Source of the DNA: Bacillus sp. USDA818B3_A
GTDB taxonomy: Bacteria > Bacillota > Bacilli > Bacillales > Cytobacillaceae
Reading direction: 5' to 3'
Assembly: GCF_009928415.1 (NCBI RefSeq)
Contig: NZ_JAABNN010000005.1
Coordinates: forward strand, 186,001-250,000
DNA: 64,000 nt
Under the pieces are notes generated by a model. The model worked only from the letters and a program-made list of their open reading frames with translations. It was not told where the DNA came from and made no database searches. Of the stretch, positions 36,457 through 45,304 are shown piece after piece. How positions within the stretch are numbered: position 1 is the stretch's first letter; the number at the start of each line of letters is the position of its first letter. The position numbers and the translations under genes are program-made.

Positions 36457-37526
36457 ATCCATCTCCTCCATGATTCGATTGTCAACACTTCTTGAGCAAT
36501 CCGTTTATTTTCCTGCCATAATTGATGTAATATCGCTTGCTCGTCGTCAGTAAACCATTGAAAAAATGGATCACGGTATTGGGTGTTTTGTGTTTGGCCC
36601 GCTTTCTGGTCATTTCTTTGTTCGAGACATTCTAGCATTTTGCGATAGATTTTTAAGGCCGGCTGAATACAGCAATCTGGATACTTTTCGATCAAGCGAA
36701 TAAGAATAGCATATCCTGCAGCATCTAAATCTCCGGCATAATAAAATAGGTAAGGTTTAGCTGGAAACATCCGAAAGAAAAAGGAAAAGCTCCGTTCAAT
36801 CTTCGTTCCTTCCCCATAGATGATCAGTTCTGGTTCATAATCAAGTTCATTTGCTTCCAATAATTTAATGGAAGTATGGAAGAAAGATAGATTTTCCACA
36901 ATCAGAACCCGCTGAATATCTTTGAGTTCTTTCCCTTGTTTAATCCAGAATACAAAAGGCTCCCCGTAGTTCACCATTTTAAGCTGCTCTTCTGATACCC
37001 CAATTCTAGCTAAAAAGCCTTTTCCTTCAGGAAAACTATCTCCATCTAGTAAGAATTTTTCATGGCCAAAGAGCTCGAGGCTTCTTTCTTCAACGGATAC
37101 GGTTTCCCGTTCCTGACTGGACTTTAGAAAGGTATATAGATTTTGGATTCGGCTCCATTCCTCTTCTGTTTGCCATTCGGGATGACGTTCATAATAGGAA
37201 AAATCAAACAAGTCTCCTAATTTCATCATCGCGAGACGATCCCATTTGACTGCCTGAACTTTCATATTGACCCAGTAGTATAAGGCAAGCGCTGGCGTTC
37301 TTCCATTGTATTGATGATTTTGAATCGGGGTCAGCTGTCCTTCTGCCTGCAATGCTTCGATTGTCCGATAGAACAACGTATAACCATCCATTTCAAAATA
37401 ATCATCCAACCGCTTGCGCAACTGAATTTCTAAATCATTAATATTGATTTTCTTTTTTTGTTTAGGGTGCTGGATATCTTCAATAAAACTTCTCACCCTT
37501 GTTTCAATGATATCGATTGTAATCAC
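36453..37526 (-). CDS. jetD: Wadjet protein JetD (TOPRIM nuclease)
   Basis: The 357-residue protein has an N-terminal winged-helix region (about 1-110, with YTLFYRTIEALQAEGQLTPI) and a C-terminal TOPRIM fold like topoisomerase VI A/Spo11. Catalytic positions seen: E211 in VLIVENLSFF, then D266 and D268 in AGDLDAAG. The domain cuts the extruded plasmid DNA. The start is a GTG at 37526 with a poor binding site. It is the first gene of the operon, with a TATAAT box about 65 bases upstream. The order D-A-B-C differs from the A-B-C-D order of type I Wadjet and suggests type II or III (inference). Confidence 0.88.
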   Translation of the reverse strand: MITIDIIETRVRSFIEDIQHPKQKKKININDLEIQLRKRLDDYFEMDGYTLFYRTIEALQAEGQLTPIQNHQYNGRTPALALYYWVNMKVQAVKWDRLAMMKLGDLFDFSYYERHPEWQTEEEWSRIQNLYTFLKSSQERETVSVEERSLELFGHEKFLLDGDSFPEGKGFLARIGVSEEQLKMVNYGEPFVFWIKQGKELKDIQRVLIVENLSFFHTSIKLLEANELDYEPELIIYGEGTKIERSFSFFFRMFPAKPYLFYYAGDLDAAGYAILIRLIEKYPDCCIQPALKIYRKMLECLEQRNDQKAGQTQNTQYRDPFFQWFTDDEQAILHQLWQENKRIAQEVLTIESWRRWM

Positions 37527-37645
37527 CTGCTTAAATCTTTTACACTTTGAATGGATTTAATGTCTATTAATCAATTAGGACATCCTTATATTATAAACTA
37601 GTTGAGTAATTCGAGGTAAATGAAATTTTTATAGATTAATGTAAT

Positions 37646-37675
37646 CAAAAAAAAAGGACTATCCATAAGATAGTC
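37646..37675 (-). terminator. Terminator of the malonate operon
   Basis: GACTATC/GATAGTC stem with CATAA loop and a nine-T run on the minus strand. It separates mdcG from the Wadjet operon. Confidence 0.85.
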
Positions 37676-37760
37676 AAAGTTAGTATGGAAAAAGAATATG
37701 GGGGAAAGCAGCTAATTACTATATACCCGAATTTTAAAAGTTAAACCAAAAAAGCGATCA

Positions 37761-38393
37761 TTACTTAAATAAGGAGGAAGGAATAGATACGTCCCAAGGA
37801 TTGCTGCTCAACGTTGGACCGAACATCGTTTTTACTAACACCTGTCCCTGTCCCCTTGCATACCCCATTAATGAAAAGGCACCGGCAGGGGTCTCCACTT
37901 GTACATCTACTCTTACCAGACTTTTTTTTAATCCTTCCACTATCTCCCTCGCTATTGATAACTCCAATGGTTCCGGTGAGCGAATGATTAAATCCAGGTC
38001 ACTTTTGGATGTTACAGTTTCCACTCCACTAGCAAGCTCGAAACCCGCACTTCCTCCGGGCCCCCATGAAAGTTTGTGGGTATTGAGTATGCCCTCTGCC
38101 AACTCCATTGCAGCGAAAACTGGGGAAGGTTTACCTTTCCACAGATCTCTTCCGGTAAGGTCTTCAGGCTTTATTTGTTTTATGACACACTGTACTGGTA
38201 AAAATGCACCGAATCTCTGGCTTCTTTCCTTCCCTCTTATACCAATGGCAACCTCCCCTCTTGGAGCATGGATCCTCCTGACCACAACAAACGGGGCTGC
38301 CTCCAAAGAAGGAAACACCCATTCAGGGAATGGAGAGTGGCTGATGATATCCTTTGGATTAATCTTTAGTAAATCATGTGGTTCTAATGCCAT
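37761..38393 (-). CDS. mdcG: Malonate decarboxylase holo-ACP synthase (MdcG)
   Basis: The 210-residue protein has N-terminal HDLLKINPKDIISHSPFPEW and FVVVRRIHAPRGEVAIGIRG, then VTSKSDLDLIIRSP, the nucleotidyltransferase-like D-x-D motif typical of MdcG/CitX. It transfers the phosphoribosyl-dephospho-CoA group made with MdcB to the serine of MdcC. It is the last gene of the operon and overlaps the mdcDE stop by 10 bases. All metal-binding aspartates appear present. Length is normal for the family. Confidence 0.9.
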   Translation of the reverse strand: MALEPHDLLKINPKDIISHSPFPEWVFPSLEAAPFVVVRRIHAPRGEVAIGIRGKERSQRFGAFLPVQCVIKQIKPEDLTGRDLWKGKPSPVFAAMELAEGILNTHKLSWGPGGSAGFELASGVETVTSKSDLDLIIRSPEPLELSIAREIVEGLKKSLVRVDVQVETPAGAFSLMGYARGQGQVLVKTMFGPTLSSNPWDVSIPSSLFK

Positions 38394-40078
38394 TGTTCTG
38401 AAAGCTTCTTCCGTACAAGTATCGAAGCTGCCCGCCCGCCTTCTCGAGCAAAAGAAGTGTGGAGTCTGCTGCTAAGATCGCTTGGACTGTTTTTGGTGTC
38501 TTCAATGGCCTCAACTAATTTACCGATGACTGCTTCACGGTCAGAAATCCCAGGGGAATCTGCGTTGATACCACCCATAAGGGCAAATAGTGCCCCTAGT
38601 TTTTCAAAGGAATGAATATCATAAGCCATGGCAGGCACTTTTTTTGTCGCTTCTTCCATTTCTTCAATCGTACGGCGTGTAATTCTAGCCGCTGATTTTT
38701 TGGACATGACATGAACATTCACACCCTCATCCTCTAGTGCGACCAGACGGTTGGCTTGCATTCCATGGGAAAGAAATGCACCCGAGATAGCCTTTCCGGG
38801 TATAAAGGCTATGACTGGATGTCCTGCTAATCTAGCAGTGGCATACGCATCAACTGCCGCAGCACATGCCTGATGAATCCCCAGAAGTTCCTCACGATAG
38901 CCGTAAGCCTGGCTTGGTACATCAACAATGGCGACAATGGCTCGCTTCTCCTGGTACCGATCCTCCTCGATCACATCCCGTACATGCTTCGCGATCATCC
39001 ATCCCTGTTCAAGGCCGAATTCACCGGATCGTGCTCTTGGGAAGCGGCTAGATGGATCTGGTACCACTGCAAGGAACCGTGCAGGAATATTTCCAATAAT
39101 TGAATCTGCACAAAGAACAGAAGAGATTTCACTAATAGATGGAGCCCCCTTTGTTAAGAGAGTAAACCATTTATTCCCTCTGCTTACGATCCCCTTCTCC
39201 TGAATAGGTCCTTCAAAAAAATATTCATTTAGAGTATTTTGCTCGAATTGTTTCCAAACTTGACGTGCTTTTTCTGCGTTAATGGGTTTAAAAGGATCGA
39301 CCGTTTGTAAAAACGATAGATACCTTTCAACCTGTGTGCATCTTGGGGGTTTTCCGGCAGCTGTTTTGATTGAAGAAAGAATGGCCTGTTGAAAAGCTGC
39401 CATATCATCATCTACAATAAGGTCGGCAAATCCCATTGCCTTTCTTTGATTCCCGCCGATGGTATTCCAGATTAACTGACGATCCATGGAATCGAATTCC
39501 TCAATTCCCGCTTCTTGTTCGATCACCTCAGGTCCATTTAATCCAAGCCGCCCTTCACGGGTCATGATTAAGGTGCTGCATAAACCAGCCGTAATGGACA
39601 TCCCGCCAAACGCTCCAATTTTCCCTGGAATCATACCAATTACCGGCACATATTCCCTAAGCGCAACAATGGCAGCTCCAATTTCTGCAATCGACAATAA
39701 TCCATAGTTTGCTTCCTGCAGCCTTACGCCCCCTGTATCAAACACAATGACTGGATACACTGCTCCGCCTGCTTTATTTTCCTCCAGAGCAAGTTCCAGC
39801 GCACCGGCAATTTTAGCACCTGAGACCTCACCGATTCCTCCTCCTTGGAAATTCCCTTCTAATGAAATCACCAATAGAGAAAGACCCTGAAGTTCTCCCC
39901 TTGCAATCACCACCCCATCATCACATTGCGGGACAATGCCCTGTGGTTCCAAATGGGGTGATTCAATCCCTGTGAATGGGTCCAGTAATTCCCTATAACT
40001 GGATTCATCCAACAATGCCCGTGCCCGATCACGACCACCGCATTCAACAAAACTATTTTTCAACGTATTGAGCATCAT
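38384..40078 (-). CDS. mdcDE: Malonate decarboxylase beta-gamma fusion (MdcD-MdcE)
   Basis: The 564-residue protein joins two crotonase-like carboxyltransferase domains. The N-terminal beta part (about 1-270) has SYRELLDPFTGIESPHLEP, ARGELQGL, NFQGGGIGEVSGAKIAGALE and FDTGGVRLQEANYGL. The gamma part (about 300-564) has FLAVVPDPSSRFPRARSGE and FIPGKAISGAFLSHGMQA. Together they decarboxylate malonyl-ACP to acetyl-ACP. In many bacteria MdcD and MdcE are separate. I chose ATG 40078, since GGAGGTG precedes it, and it overlaps mdcC by 26 bases. The gene frame is continuous through the linker, so the fusion is real in this sequence. Confidence 0.9.
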   Translation of the reverse strand: MMLNTLKNSFVECGGRDRARALLDESSYRELLDPFTGIESPHLEPQGIVPQCDDGVVIARGELQGLSLLVISLEGNFQGGGIGEVSGAKIAGALELALEENKAGGAVYPVIVFDTGGVRLQEANYGLLSIAEIGAAIVALREYVPVIGMIPGKIGAFGGMSITAGLCSTLIMTREGRLGLNGPEVIEQEAGIEEFDSMDRQLIWNTIGGNQRKAMGFADLIVDDDMAAFQQAILSSIKTAAGKPPRCTQVERYLSFLQTVDPFKPINAEKARQVWKQFEQNTLNEYFFEGPIQEKGIVSRGNKWFTLLTKGAPSISEISSVLCADSIIGNIPARFLAVVPDPSSRFPRARSGEFGLEQGWMIAKHVRDVIEEDRYQEKRAIVAIVDVPSQAYGYREELLGIHQACAAAVDAYATARLAGHPVIAFIPGKAISGAFLSHGMQANRLVALEDEGVNVHVMSKKSAARITRRTIEEMEEATKKVPAMAYDIHSFEKLGALFALMGGINADSPGISDREAVIGKLVEAIEDTKNSPSDLSSRLHTSFAREGGRAASILVRKKLSEQWH

Positions 40079-40364
40079 TAGCCACCTCCAATGCTTGTGA
40101 TAAACGTAATGTGACAACTCCTGGAGTTGCACCGAAATCATTAATCTTAATCATTGCGGAAACATCATGCTGTGAAAAAAATCTCTCTAAAACGTAACTC
40201 CATGTTTCTTTAAACCCCGTTGTACCAGTACGTACAATGACTTCTGTATAGGTACCATCTAAAGGTTCCATCAAAATTTCCAAATCCCCAGATCCAACCA
40301 CACCCACATGTGAAACCGAATTTAATTTTTTTGTTGCAGGAAAACGAAATAGTAATTTTTCCAT
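40053..40364 (-). CDS. mdcC: Malonate decarboxylase acyl carrier protein (MdcC, delta subunit)
   Basis: The 103-residue protein has the MdcC pattern: a short N-terminal strand, then VGVVGSGDLEILMEP with S25, the serine that receives the 2'-(5''-phosphoribosyl)-3'-dephospho-CoA arm. KINDFGATPGVVTLRLSQA follows in the C-terminal half. The ATG at 40364 is well placed behind AAGGAGGG. Longer upstream reading is not needed. It carries malonyl and acetyl groups between MdcA and MdcDE. Confidence 0.92.
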   Translation of the reverse strand: MEKLLFRFPATKKLNSVSHVGVVGSGDLEILMEPLDGTYTEVIVRTGTTGFKETWSYVLERFFSQHDVSAMIKINDFGATPGVVTLRLSQALEVANDAQYVEK

Positions 40365-40377
40365 AATGGCTCCCTCC

Positions 40378-41256
40378 TTAGATACTAATAATCGTATACT
40401 TATTGAACCCCCATAAATGGCTAGTGTTATTTTCATAGAGTGAATCGAGGAAGATCGTAGCCGCAAGCAAATCCGCACTTCCGCCTGGGGATGCATTGCT
40501 CTTTATTAGGTATTTATTAAGCACCTCTAAAACCCTCCAGCCTTTCGGTGTCCAAACTCCGCCAGATTTTAGGATCTCGGAAGCAAGTTCCTTGGTAGTG
40601 GTCAAGCTTCGAGCCCCACCCCGATGTAAAATACAGGTGTCATCAAGATTTGCCATAAGGGCAATTAAGGTATTCAGCCTGCACAGGTCCTCTTTAATGC
40701 CCTTGCTCCTCGAATCATAAAGAACAGGTAAAGATATATTTCTTATATGAGGGAACCCAAGTTGTGCTTCCCCCAGTGCTCCATTCACTCCATATTTTGA
40801 TTTTACTCTTTTACCATTTGTTATTTGCTGCGGCAGGTGCCTATCCTGGAAGAGGGCGAGGTTTCCTGCGGTTTTAGCAATCAGGTCCAAAGATGTCTCT
40901 CCTGGGTTCATGGCTGCGCTTGAAATAAGCAGGCCCAATGCCCAGATCGCACCTTTGTGTGTATTCACGCCCCCGGTAGCTTGGAACATATCGATTTCCC
41001 CTTGGCGCCCGATAGCAGCAACCTCTTCCCTTAATTCCTGAGAAGGAACCCTTCCATAGCTTACCTTGGCCATTTCTCTGAACGCCGGCTCTAATGATCT
41101 CGCAGATTGAATCATTAATTCTATCGACATATCCTGATGGGAACCTGTGCTCTCTTTGTCAACAAGACCTGGTTTCGGTGTCAGTTCTGCCTCTTCGATC
41201 AGCGCTTGTACTGCTAAAATGGCAAGTTTCTCTGGGTAGGTTTGTATTTTTTCCAT
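40378..41256 (-). CDS. mdcB: Triphosphoribosyl-dephospho-CoA synthase (MdcB)
   Basis: The 292-residue protein starts with ALIEEAELTPKPGLVDKEST and SHQDMSIELMIQSA, which are signatures of the CitG/MdcB family. Later it has TGGVNTHKGAIWALGLL and NLDDTCILHRGG. It makes the prosthetic-group precursor from dephospho-CoA and ATP for MdcG. It lies 15 bases after mdcA and 13 before mdcC, so it belongs to the operon. The catalytic histidine and glutamate regions are present. Confidence 0.92.
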   Translation of the reverse strand: MEKIQTYPEKLAILAVQALIEEAELTPKPGLVDKESTGSHQDMSIELMIQSARSLEPAFREMAKVSYGRVPSQELREEVAAIGRQGEIDMFQATGGVNTHKGAIWALGLLISSAAMNPGETSLDLIAKTAGNLALFQDRHLPQQITNGKRVKSKYGVNGALGEAQLGFPHIRNISLPVLYDSRSKGIKEDLCRLNTLIALMANLDDTCILHRGGARSLTTTKELASEILKSGGVWTPKGWRVLEVLNKYLIKSNASPGGSADLLAATIFLDSLYENNTSHLWGFNKYTIISI

Positions 41257-41271
41257 TTGAACTGTACCCTG

Positions 41272-42918
41272 TTACCAGCTGCGGAATTTAGCAGGCGGTT
41301 CATATAAACCATCTGACCATTCCACCAGCTCTTCTACATTTTTAGCAGCAAGCAAGGAACGCTTTGCATCGGTTCTTCTAATCCCAAGATCCTCAGGGAG
41401 CGCAATGAGTCCTTCCCTTCTCAACTTATCCGTCTTTCTGATGTCATGTTCAAGCCCAATTGGAGTAACGCCTGCAATGGCTGCAATGGCCTGCCTGCGT
41501 TCTTCCATGCTGGTTGCCTTATATAAATAGGCAATCCCTTCTTCAGTCACAATATGTGTGACGTCTTCACCATAAATCATCACAGGTGCCGTTGCGAGAT
41601 TTGCATCCTTTTTTACATCCAAGGCATCTAATGATTCAACAAACACCGGTTTATTTCCGTTTTGGAAGGTTTCTACCACTTGGACTACCAGCTTTTTCCC
41701 ACGTGCAAGCGGTTCATTATTCGTTTTCATGTCCAGCCATGCCTCGGAAGAATGTCTCCTGCCGCCTGGGTCATGCCCCATATTTGGTGCCCCGCCGAAC
41801 CCTGCAAGCCGTCCGCGGGTAACTGTGGAAGAATTTCCGAAAGCGTCGATTTGCAGACTTGAACCTACAAACAAATCAACAGCATATTGTCCTGCCAGCT
41901 GGCATAATGTCCGGTTGGAGCGTAAACTTCCATCATGGCCTGTGAAAAATATATCCCTTCTTGCGGCCACATATTTTTCCATGCCCACTTCCCCGCCAAA
42001 GCAATGGACGCTCTCTACCCAGCCGCTTTCAATGGCGGGAATCAATGTAGGATGAGGATTTAACGCCCAGTGTTTGCAGATTTTCCCTTTAAGCCCAAGC
42101 TTTTCTCCATATGTAGGTAGTAACAACTCCACAGCAGCTGTATTATAGCCAATTCCATGATTCAACGACTTCACCTGATGCTTTTCATATATCCCTCGAA
42201 TTATCATCATTGCTTGAAGCACCTGAATATCAGTAATATGGCGCGGATCACGGGTAAAAAGAGGCTCAAGCTGATACGGCTTGTCAGCCACTACGACATA
42301 ATCAATCCATGAACCAGGTATGTCAACACGCGGAAGTTCATCCACTAGTTCATTCACCTGCGCTATGACAATCCCATCACGAAAAGCAGCTGCTTCAACC
42401 AAGGTTGGAGTTTCTTCTGTGTTCGGTCCAGTGTATAAATTACCAGCCGCATCGGCTTTGTCAGCAGCAACCAGCGCAACGGATGGAATCAAATCGATAA
42501 ACAACCTTCCATACAGCTCGATATAAGTATGGATCTCACCCATTGTAAGTTTCCCATCCTCCAGCATTTGTGCAATCCGAAGACTTTGCGGGCCGGCATA
42601 AGAAAAGTCTACTTTTTTAGCAATACCATATTCAAACAGATCCAAATGCTCAGGCCGGGAGATACTCGACATAATCATATGCAAATCATATAATTTTCCC
42701 GGGTCTGCCTTGGCAAGGGCTGTCGACAGGAAGGATGCCTGCTTCTGATTGTTTCCCTCCAAAACAACGCGGTCACCAGGCTCGATTAAGGTTTCAAGCG
42801 CCTGAACAATTTTGTTCGTAGGAATAATCCGGCTGCTTGTTATGTCTTTCATTTTCTCCATTCTCTTCTCTTTTGCCTCTAATCGTTTTGTCCAAGAGTG
42901 TTTCTTAATTGCCTGCAT
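41272..42918 (-). CDS. mdcA: Malonate decarboxylase alpha subunit (MdcA)
   Basis: The 548-residue acetyl-S-ACP:malonate ACP transferase has IEPGDRVVLEGNNQKQASFL, DLHMIMSSISRPEHLD, LYGRLFIDLIPSVALVAADK, VGSSLQIDAFGNSSTVTRGR and GFGGAPNMGHDPGGRRHSS. All of these are hallmarks of MdcA (CoA-transferase family). It exchanges acetyl for malonyl on the MdcC prosthetic group. Start codons in the first 22 residues are ambiguous, since the N terminus is basic and poorly conserved; the listed start may be slightly long. Position between mdcH and mdcB. Confidence 0.93.
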   Translation of the reverse strand: MQAIKKHSWTKRLEAKEKRMEKMKDITSSRIIPTNKIVQALETLIEPGDRVVLEGNNQKQASFLSTALAKADPGKLYDLHMIMSSISRPEHLDLFEYGIAKKVDFSYAGPQSLRIAQMLEDGKLTMGEIHTYIELYGRLFIDLIPSVALVAADKADAAGNLYTGPNTEETPTLVEAAAFRDGIVIAQVNELVDELPRVDIPGSWIDYVVVADKPYQLEPLFTRDPRHITDIQVLQAMMIIRGIYEKHQVKSLNHGIGYNTAAVELLLPTYGEKLGLKGKICKHWALNPHPTLIPAIESGWVESVHCFGGEVGMEKYVAARRDIFFTGHDGSLRSNRTLCQLAGQYAVDLFVGSSLQIDAFGNSSTVTRGRLAGFGGAPNMGHDPGGRRHSSEAWLDMKTNNEPLARGKKLVVQVVETFQNGNKPVFVESLDALDVKKDANLATAPVMIYGEDVTHIVTEEGIAYLYKATSMEERRQAIAAIAGVTPIGLEHDIRKTDKLRREGLIALPEDLGIRRTDAKRSLLAAKNVEELVEWSDGLYEPPAKFRSW

Positions 42919-42955
42919 ATCCTGCTATCCCCTTTCTCCTATCAATCTTTTATAC

Positions 42956-43894
42956 TTAAGAATGTTCAGAACAGAAACGCCTAGCCAAAACCAAACAATT
43001 TCCAAACCCGTTTTCATCCACAGAAAGAGAACGTGCACCCGGCAATGCTTTTTTAGATAAGCTGCTAAGAACATTCCCTGGCGGCATTTCAATAAAGAGC
43101 CTTGTACCGTGTTCACAAAGGATGGAAGAAATATTATGCCACATAACTGGATGGGAAACGTTAAAGGCAAGATCCTCCCTAATCTGATCCGGCGATCTTA
43201 AAAGCCTTGCCGTTCGGTTACAGGCATATGGAATGACTGGCTGGCTGAATGTAATTTTTGATAATTCCTGATGTAAAGATTTAGAAACTGCGTCTAATAA
43301 GGAGCAATGGGACGGTATGTTCACATTTAGAAGTTCCGCTGTTCTTGCCCCACTAGTTGAGGCACGGTCAATGACCTTGTTCAGAGCAGTAATAGAACCT
43401 GCAATGACAATTTGATCCGGAGCATTAATATTTGCGGTGTAAATAGGTTCTGTCTCTGTAAAACAAGAATTTACAAGTTCTTTTACAGTCTGTTCATTCA
43501 ATCCTGTAATGACACCCATTCCGTATCCGCTGGGAAAGGCCTGTTCCATTAGCTGCCCTCTTAGCTTGATCATTTTTAAAGCATCAGCAAACCCAATGGC
43601 CTTACAGGCAACGGCTGCACCATAAGCACCTGCCGAATGGCCTGCCACAATATGGGGGTAGATTCCTTCTGCTTCAAAGACTTTTAAGATTGCAACTGAG
43701 GAAACTAGCAAACAGATTTGAACAGATACGGTCGATGTCAAAGTTTTATTGGAATGAAAATTGCAAACGCTTTCTCCGAGTACCTCTGTAGCTTCTTGCA
43801 GGACAGCTTCAACTGCTGGATGTTCAGGCAGTTCTTTTAGCATATTCGGCTTTTGAGAACCTTGGCCAGGAAATAAGAATGCGAGCTTCACCAA
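42956..43894 (-). CDS. mdcH: Malonyl-CoA:ACP transacylase of malonate decarboxylase (MdcH)
   Basis: The 312-residue protein is a FabD-like transacylase: LAFLFPGQGSQKPNML at the N terminus, nucleophile S87 in VAGHSAGAYGAAVA, and catalytic His in NIPSHCSLLDAV. It loads the MdcC carrier with its first malonyl group. It is the first structural gene after the regulator gene (51 bases apart), within the same transcript from the GntR promoter. MdcH is needed in addition to the housekeeping FabD since its acceptor is the special ACP. Confidence 0.9.
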   Translation of the reverse strand: MVKLAFLFPGQGSQKPNMLKELPEHPAVEAVLQEATEVLGESVCNFHSNKTLTSTVSVQICLLVSSVAILKVFEAEGIYPHIVAGHSAGAYGAAVACKAIGFADALKMIKLRGQLMEQAFPSGYGMGVITGLNEQTVKELVNSCFTETEPIYTANINAPDQIVIAGSITALNKVIDRASTSGARTAELLNVNIPSHCSLLDAVSKSLHQELSKITFSQPVIPYACNRTARLLRSPDQIREDLAFNVSHPVMWHNISSILCEHGTRLFIEMPPGNVLSSLSKKALPGARSLSVDENGFGNCLVLARRFCSEHS

Positions 43895-43945
43895 CTTTCA
43901 CCACCTTGTTTGAAAAATCAACTAGTCTATTAATCATGTAAAAAC

Positions 43946-44605
43946 TTATTTATTTTGGGAAGCTAGCTTTTTCTTCATACTTGAAATGACATCCTCGTTA
44001 TGACGCTTTAAGAGATTCGCTGCTTCCTTGATGTTTTCTTCTCTCAAAAATTCGATTAACATTTGATGCTCTTTTATAGACTTTTCAATATTCCCATCGT
44101 TTGCAAACGAGAGGCTTTGAATTCTTAGCAGTGGCCATCCTAGCCTTGAATACATCGTTTTAATCGTCTCACTTTTACTCATTTCCACGAGTACCATATG
44201 GAAAGAGTGATTTAGTTGGGTATATTGATGAACCGAGGTCTCATCATTCATTTCTTTTAAAATATCAGCCATCTTCTGTAATTCCACTTGGTCTACTCCA
44301 TTTCGGCCAATGCGTTCAATCGCCATCATTTCAAGCATGTTACGTATTTCAAGAAGATCATAGATCTCATTTTCTGTATAATCTTTGACCACGGCCCCTT
44401 TTCTTGGAATTCTTTCCACGAGACCTTCAATGGAAAGTAGATAAATAGCCTCCCTAACAGGAGCGCGGCTGGTTCCATACTCTTCTGCATAAATATGTTC
44501 AATCAGTTTTTCTCCAGGGGCTAGTTCCCCCTTAATAATTTGATCTGTAATATGTTCAGCAATATGATTGGATAAGGCATTTTGAGTCAATTTATTCGTT
44601 TTCAT
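43946..44605 (-). CDS. GntR-family (FCD domain) regulator of the malonate genes
   Basis: The 219-residue protein has an N-terminal winged helix (about 10-75) with ITDQIIKGELAPGEKL and EYGTSRAPVREAIYLL, then an all-helical FCD effector domain (about 85-215) with ICxx-type metal-binding residues and LNHSFHMVLVEMS. It is the MdcY/MatR-type local repressor, inferred to respond to malonate or malonyl-CoA. Two GTCGAC-centred palindromes lie at its own promoter and at the divergent madLM promoter. It is the first gene of the mdc transcript, so the operon is autoregulated. Confidence 0.88.
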   Translation of the reverse strand: MKTNKLTQNALSNHIAEHITDQIIKGELAPGEKLIEHIYAEEYGTSRAPVREAIYLLSIEGLVERIPRKGAVVKDYTENEIYDLLEIRNMLEMMAIERIGRNGVDQVELQKMADILKEMNDETSVHQYTQLNHSFHMVLVEMSKSETIKTMYSRLGWPLLRIQSLSFANDGNIEKSIKEHQMLIEFLREENIKEAANLLKRHNEDVISSMKKKLASQNK

Positions 44606-44634
44606 GACGAGGTCTCCTTTAATAGATTTTAAAA

Positions 44635-44681
44635 TAGTCGACTGTCGATTTCATTATAGCTCCTATGTTATTAGATTTCAA
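44635..44681 (-). promoter_or_regulatory. Promoter and operator of the gntR-mdc operon
   Basis: On the minus strand -35 TTGAAA (44681-44676), a 17-base spacer, and a perfect -10 TATAAT (44658-44653). The operator TAGTCGACTGTCGA (44635-44648) overlaps the predicted start point, which fits repression. Confidence 0.75.
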
Positions 44682-44706
44682 TATATTTAGAAAATTTAAA
44701 AAATGG

Positions 44707-44764
44707 TTGACATTTTATTTTCTTACGATTTATTATGGGTTTTAGGAATACAGTCGACTGTTGA
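44707..44764 (+). promoter_or_regulatory. Promoter and operator of madLM
   Basis: On the plus strand -35 TTGACA (44707-44712), an 18-base spacer and -10 TATTAT (44731-44736). ACAGTCGACTGTTGA (44750-44764), with a perfect CAGTCGACTG core, lies just downstream of the start point. The same GTCGAC core is at the divergent gntR promoter. Confidence 0.75.
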
Positions 44765-44775
44765 TTCTTTTGTTT

Positions 44776-44789
44776 TGCAAACGCTTTCC
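44776..44789 (+). promoter_or_regulatory. cre-like box in the madLM leader
   Basis: TGCAAACGCTTTCC matches the CcpA consensus at 12 of 14 positions. It lies just after the operator, which fits a transcription roadblock under rich carbon conditions. Confidence 0.55.
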
Positions 44790-44893
44790 TTTATTTCGAA
44801 TTTCTTCTTAGTACAGACATACGTTTCATTGTTCTGTTCGCTTTCAGTTTTATGCCTTTTGTTCGAAAGAAAAAATTGAAAAGGAGAAATTGC

Positions 44894-45304
44894 ATGATTA
44901 TTTTTGGGGTCGCAATATTATCGATCTGCTTTTTATCAGGGGTGTTTTTTGGAGATCTTTTAGGTCACATCCTTGGAATTGATGCAAATGTCGGCGGTGT
45001 TGGCTTTGCTATGCTTATGCTGATTCTACTTGTGGAATATTTAAAAAAGAAAGATAAGCTAAACAAACAAACGCAAGAAGGTCTATCTTTTTGGAGTGGA
45101 ATGTACATTCCAATCGTTATTGCCATGTCAGCACAGCAAAATGTAGTTGCGGCCCTAGATGGAGGATTCTTGGCTATTATCGCCGGAGTGGCTGTAGTGG
45201 TGATTAGCTGGGCGGTCGTTCCTCTTTTAAGTAAGGGCGGCAAGGCAGATATTCTTGAAATCGATGTGAATGGAGGCGAGCAGGGTGTTAGAAATATTAG
45301 GTAA
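44894..45304 (+). CDS. madL: Malonate transporter subunit MadL
   Basis: The 136-residue membrane protein has four hydrophobic segments: ILSICFLSGVFFGDLLG, VGFAMLMLILLVEYL, SGMYIPIVIAMSAQQNVVAA and FLAIIAGVAVVVISWAVVP. This is the small subunit of the two-component MadLM malonate:sodium symporter. I chose ATG 44894 since AAGGAG lies 7 bases before it; the longer frame adds an improbable basic leader. It overlaps the madM frame, indicating coupled translation. Confidence 0.9.
   Translation: MIIFGVAILSICFLSGVFFGDLLGHILGIDANVGGVGFAMLMLILLVEYLKKKDKLNKQTQEGLSFWSGMYIPIVIAMSAQQNVVAALDGGFLAIIAGVAVVVISWAVVPLLSKGGKADILEIDVNGGEQGVRNIR

Noticed and set aside
43758..43771. TGCAAACGCTTTCT inside mdcH, cre-like 12 of 14
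   Set aside because: It lies inside the coding region about 125 bases downstream of the mdcH start, and the match can arise by chance; the box at 44776 is better placed.
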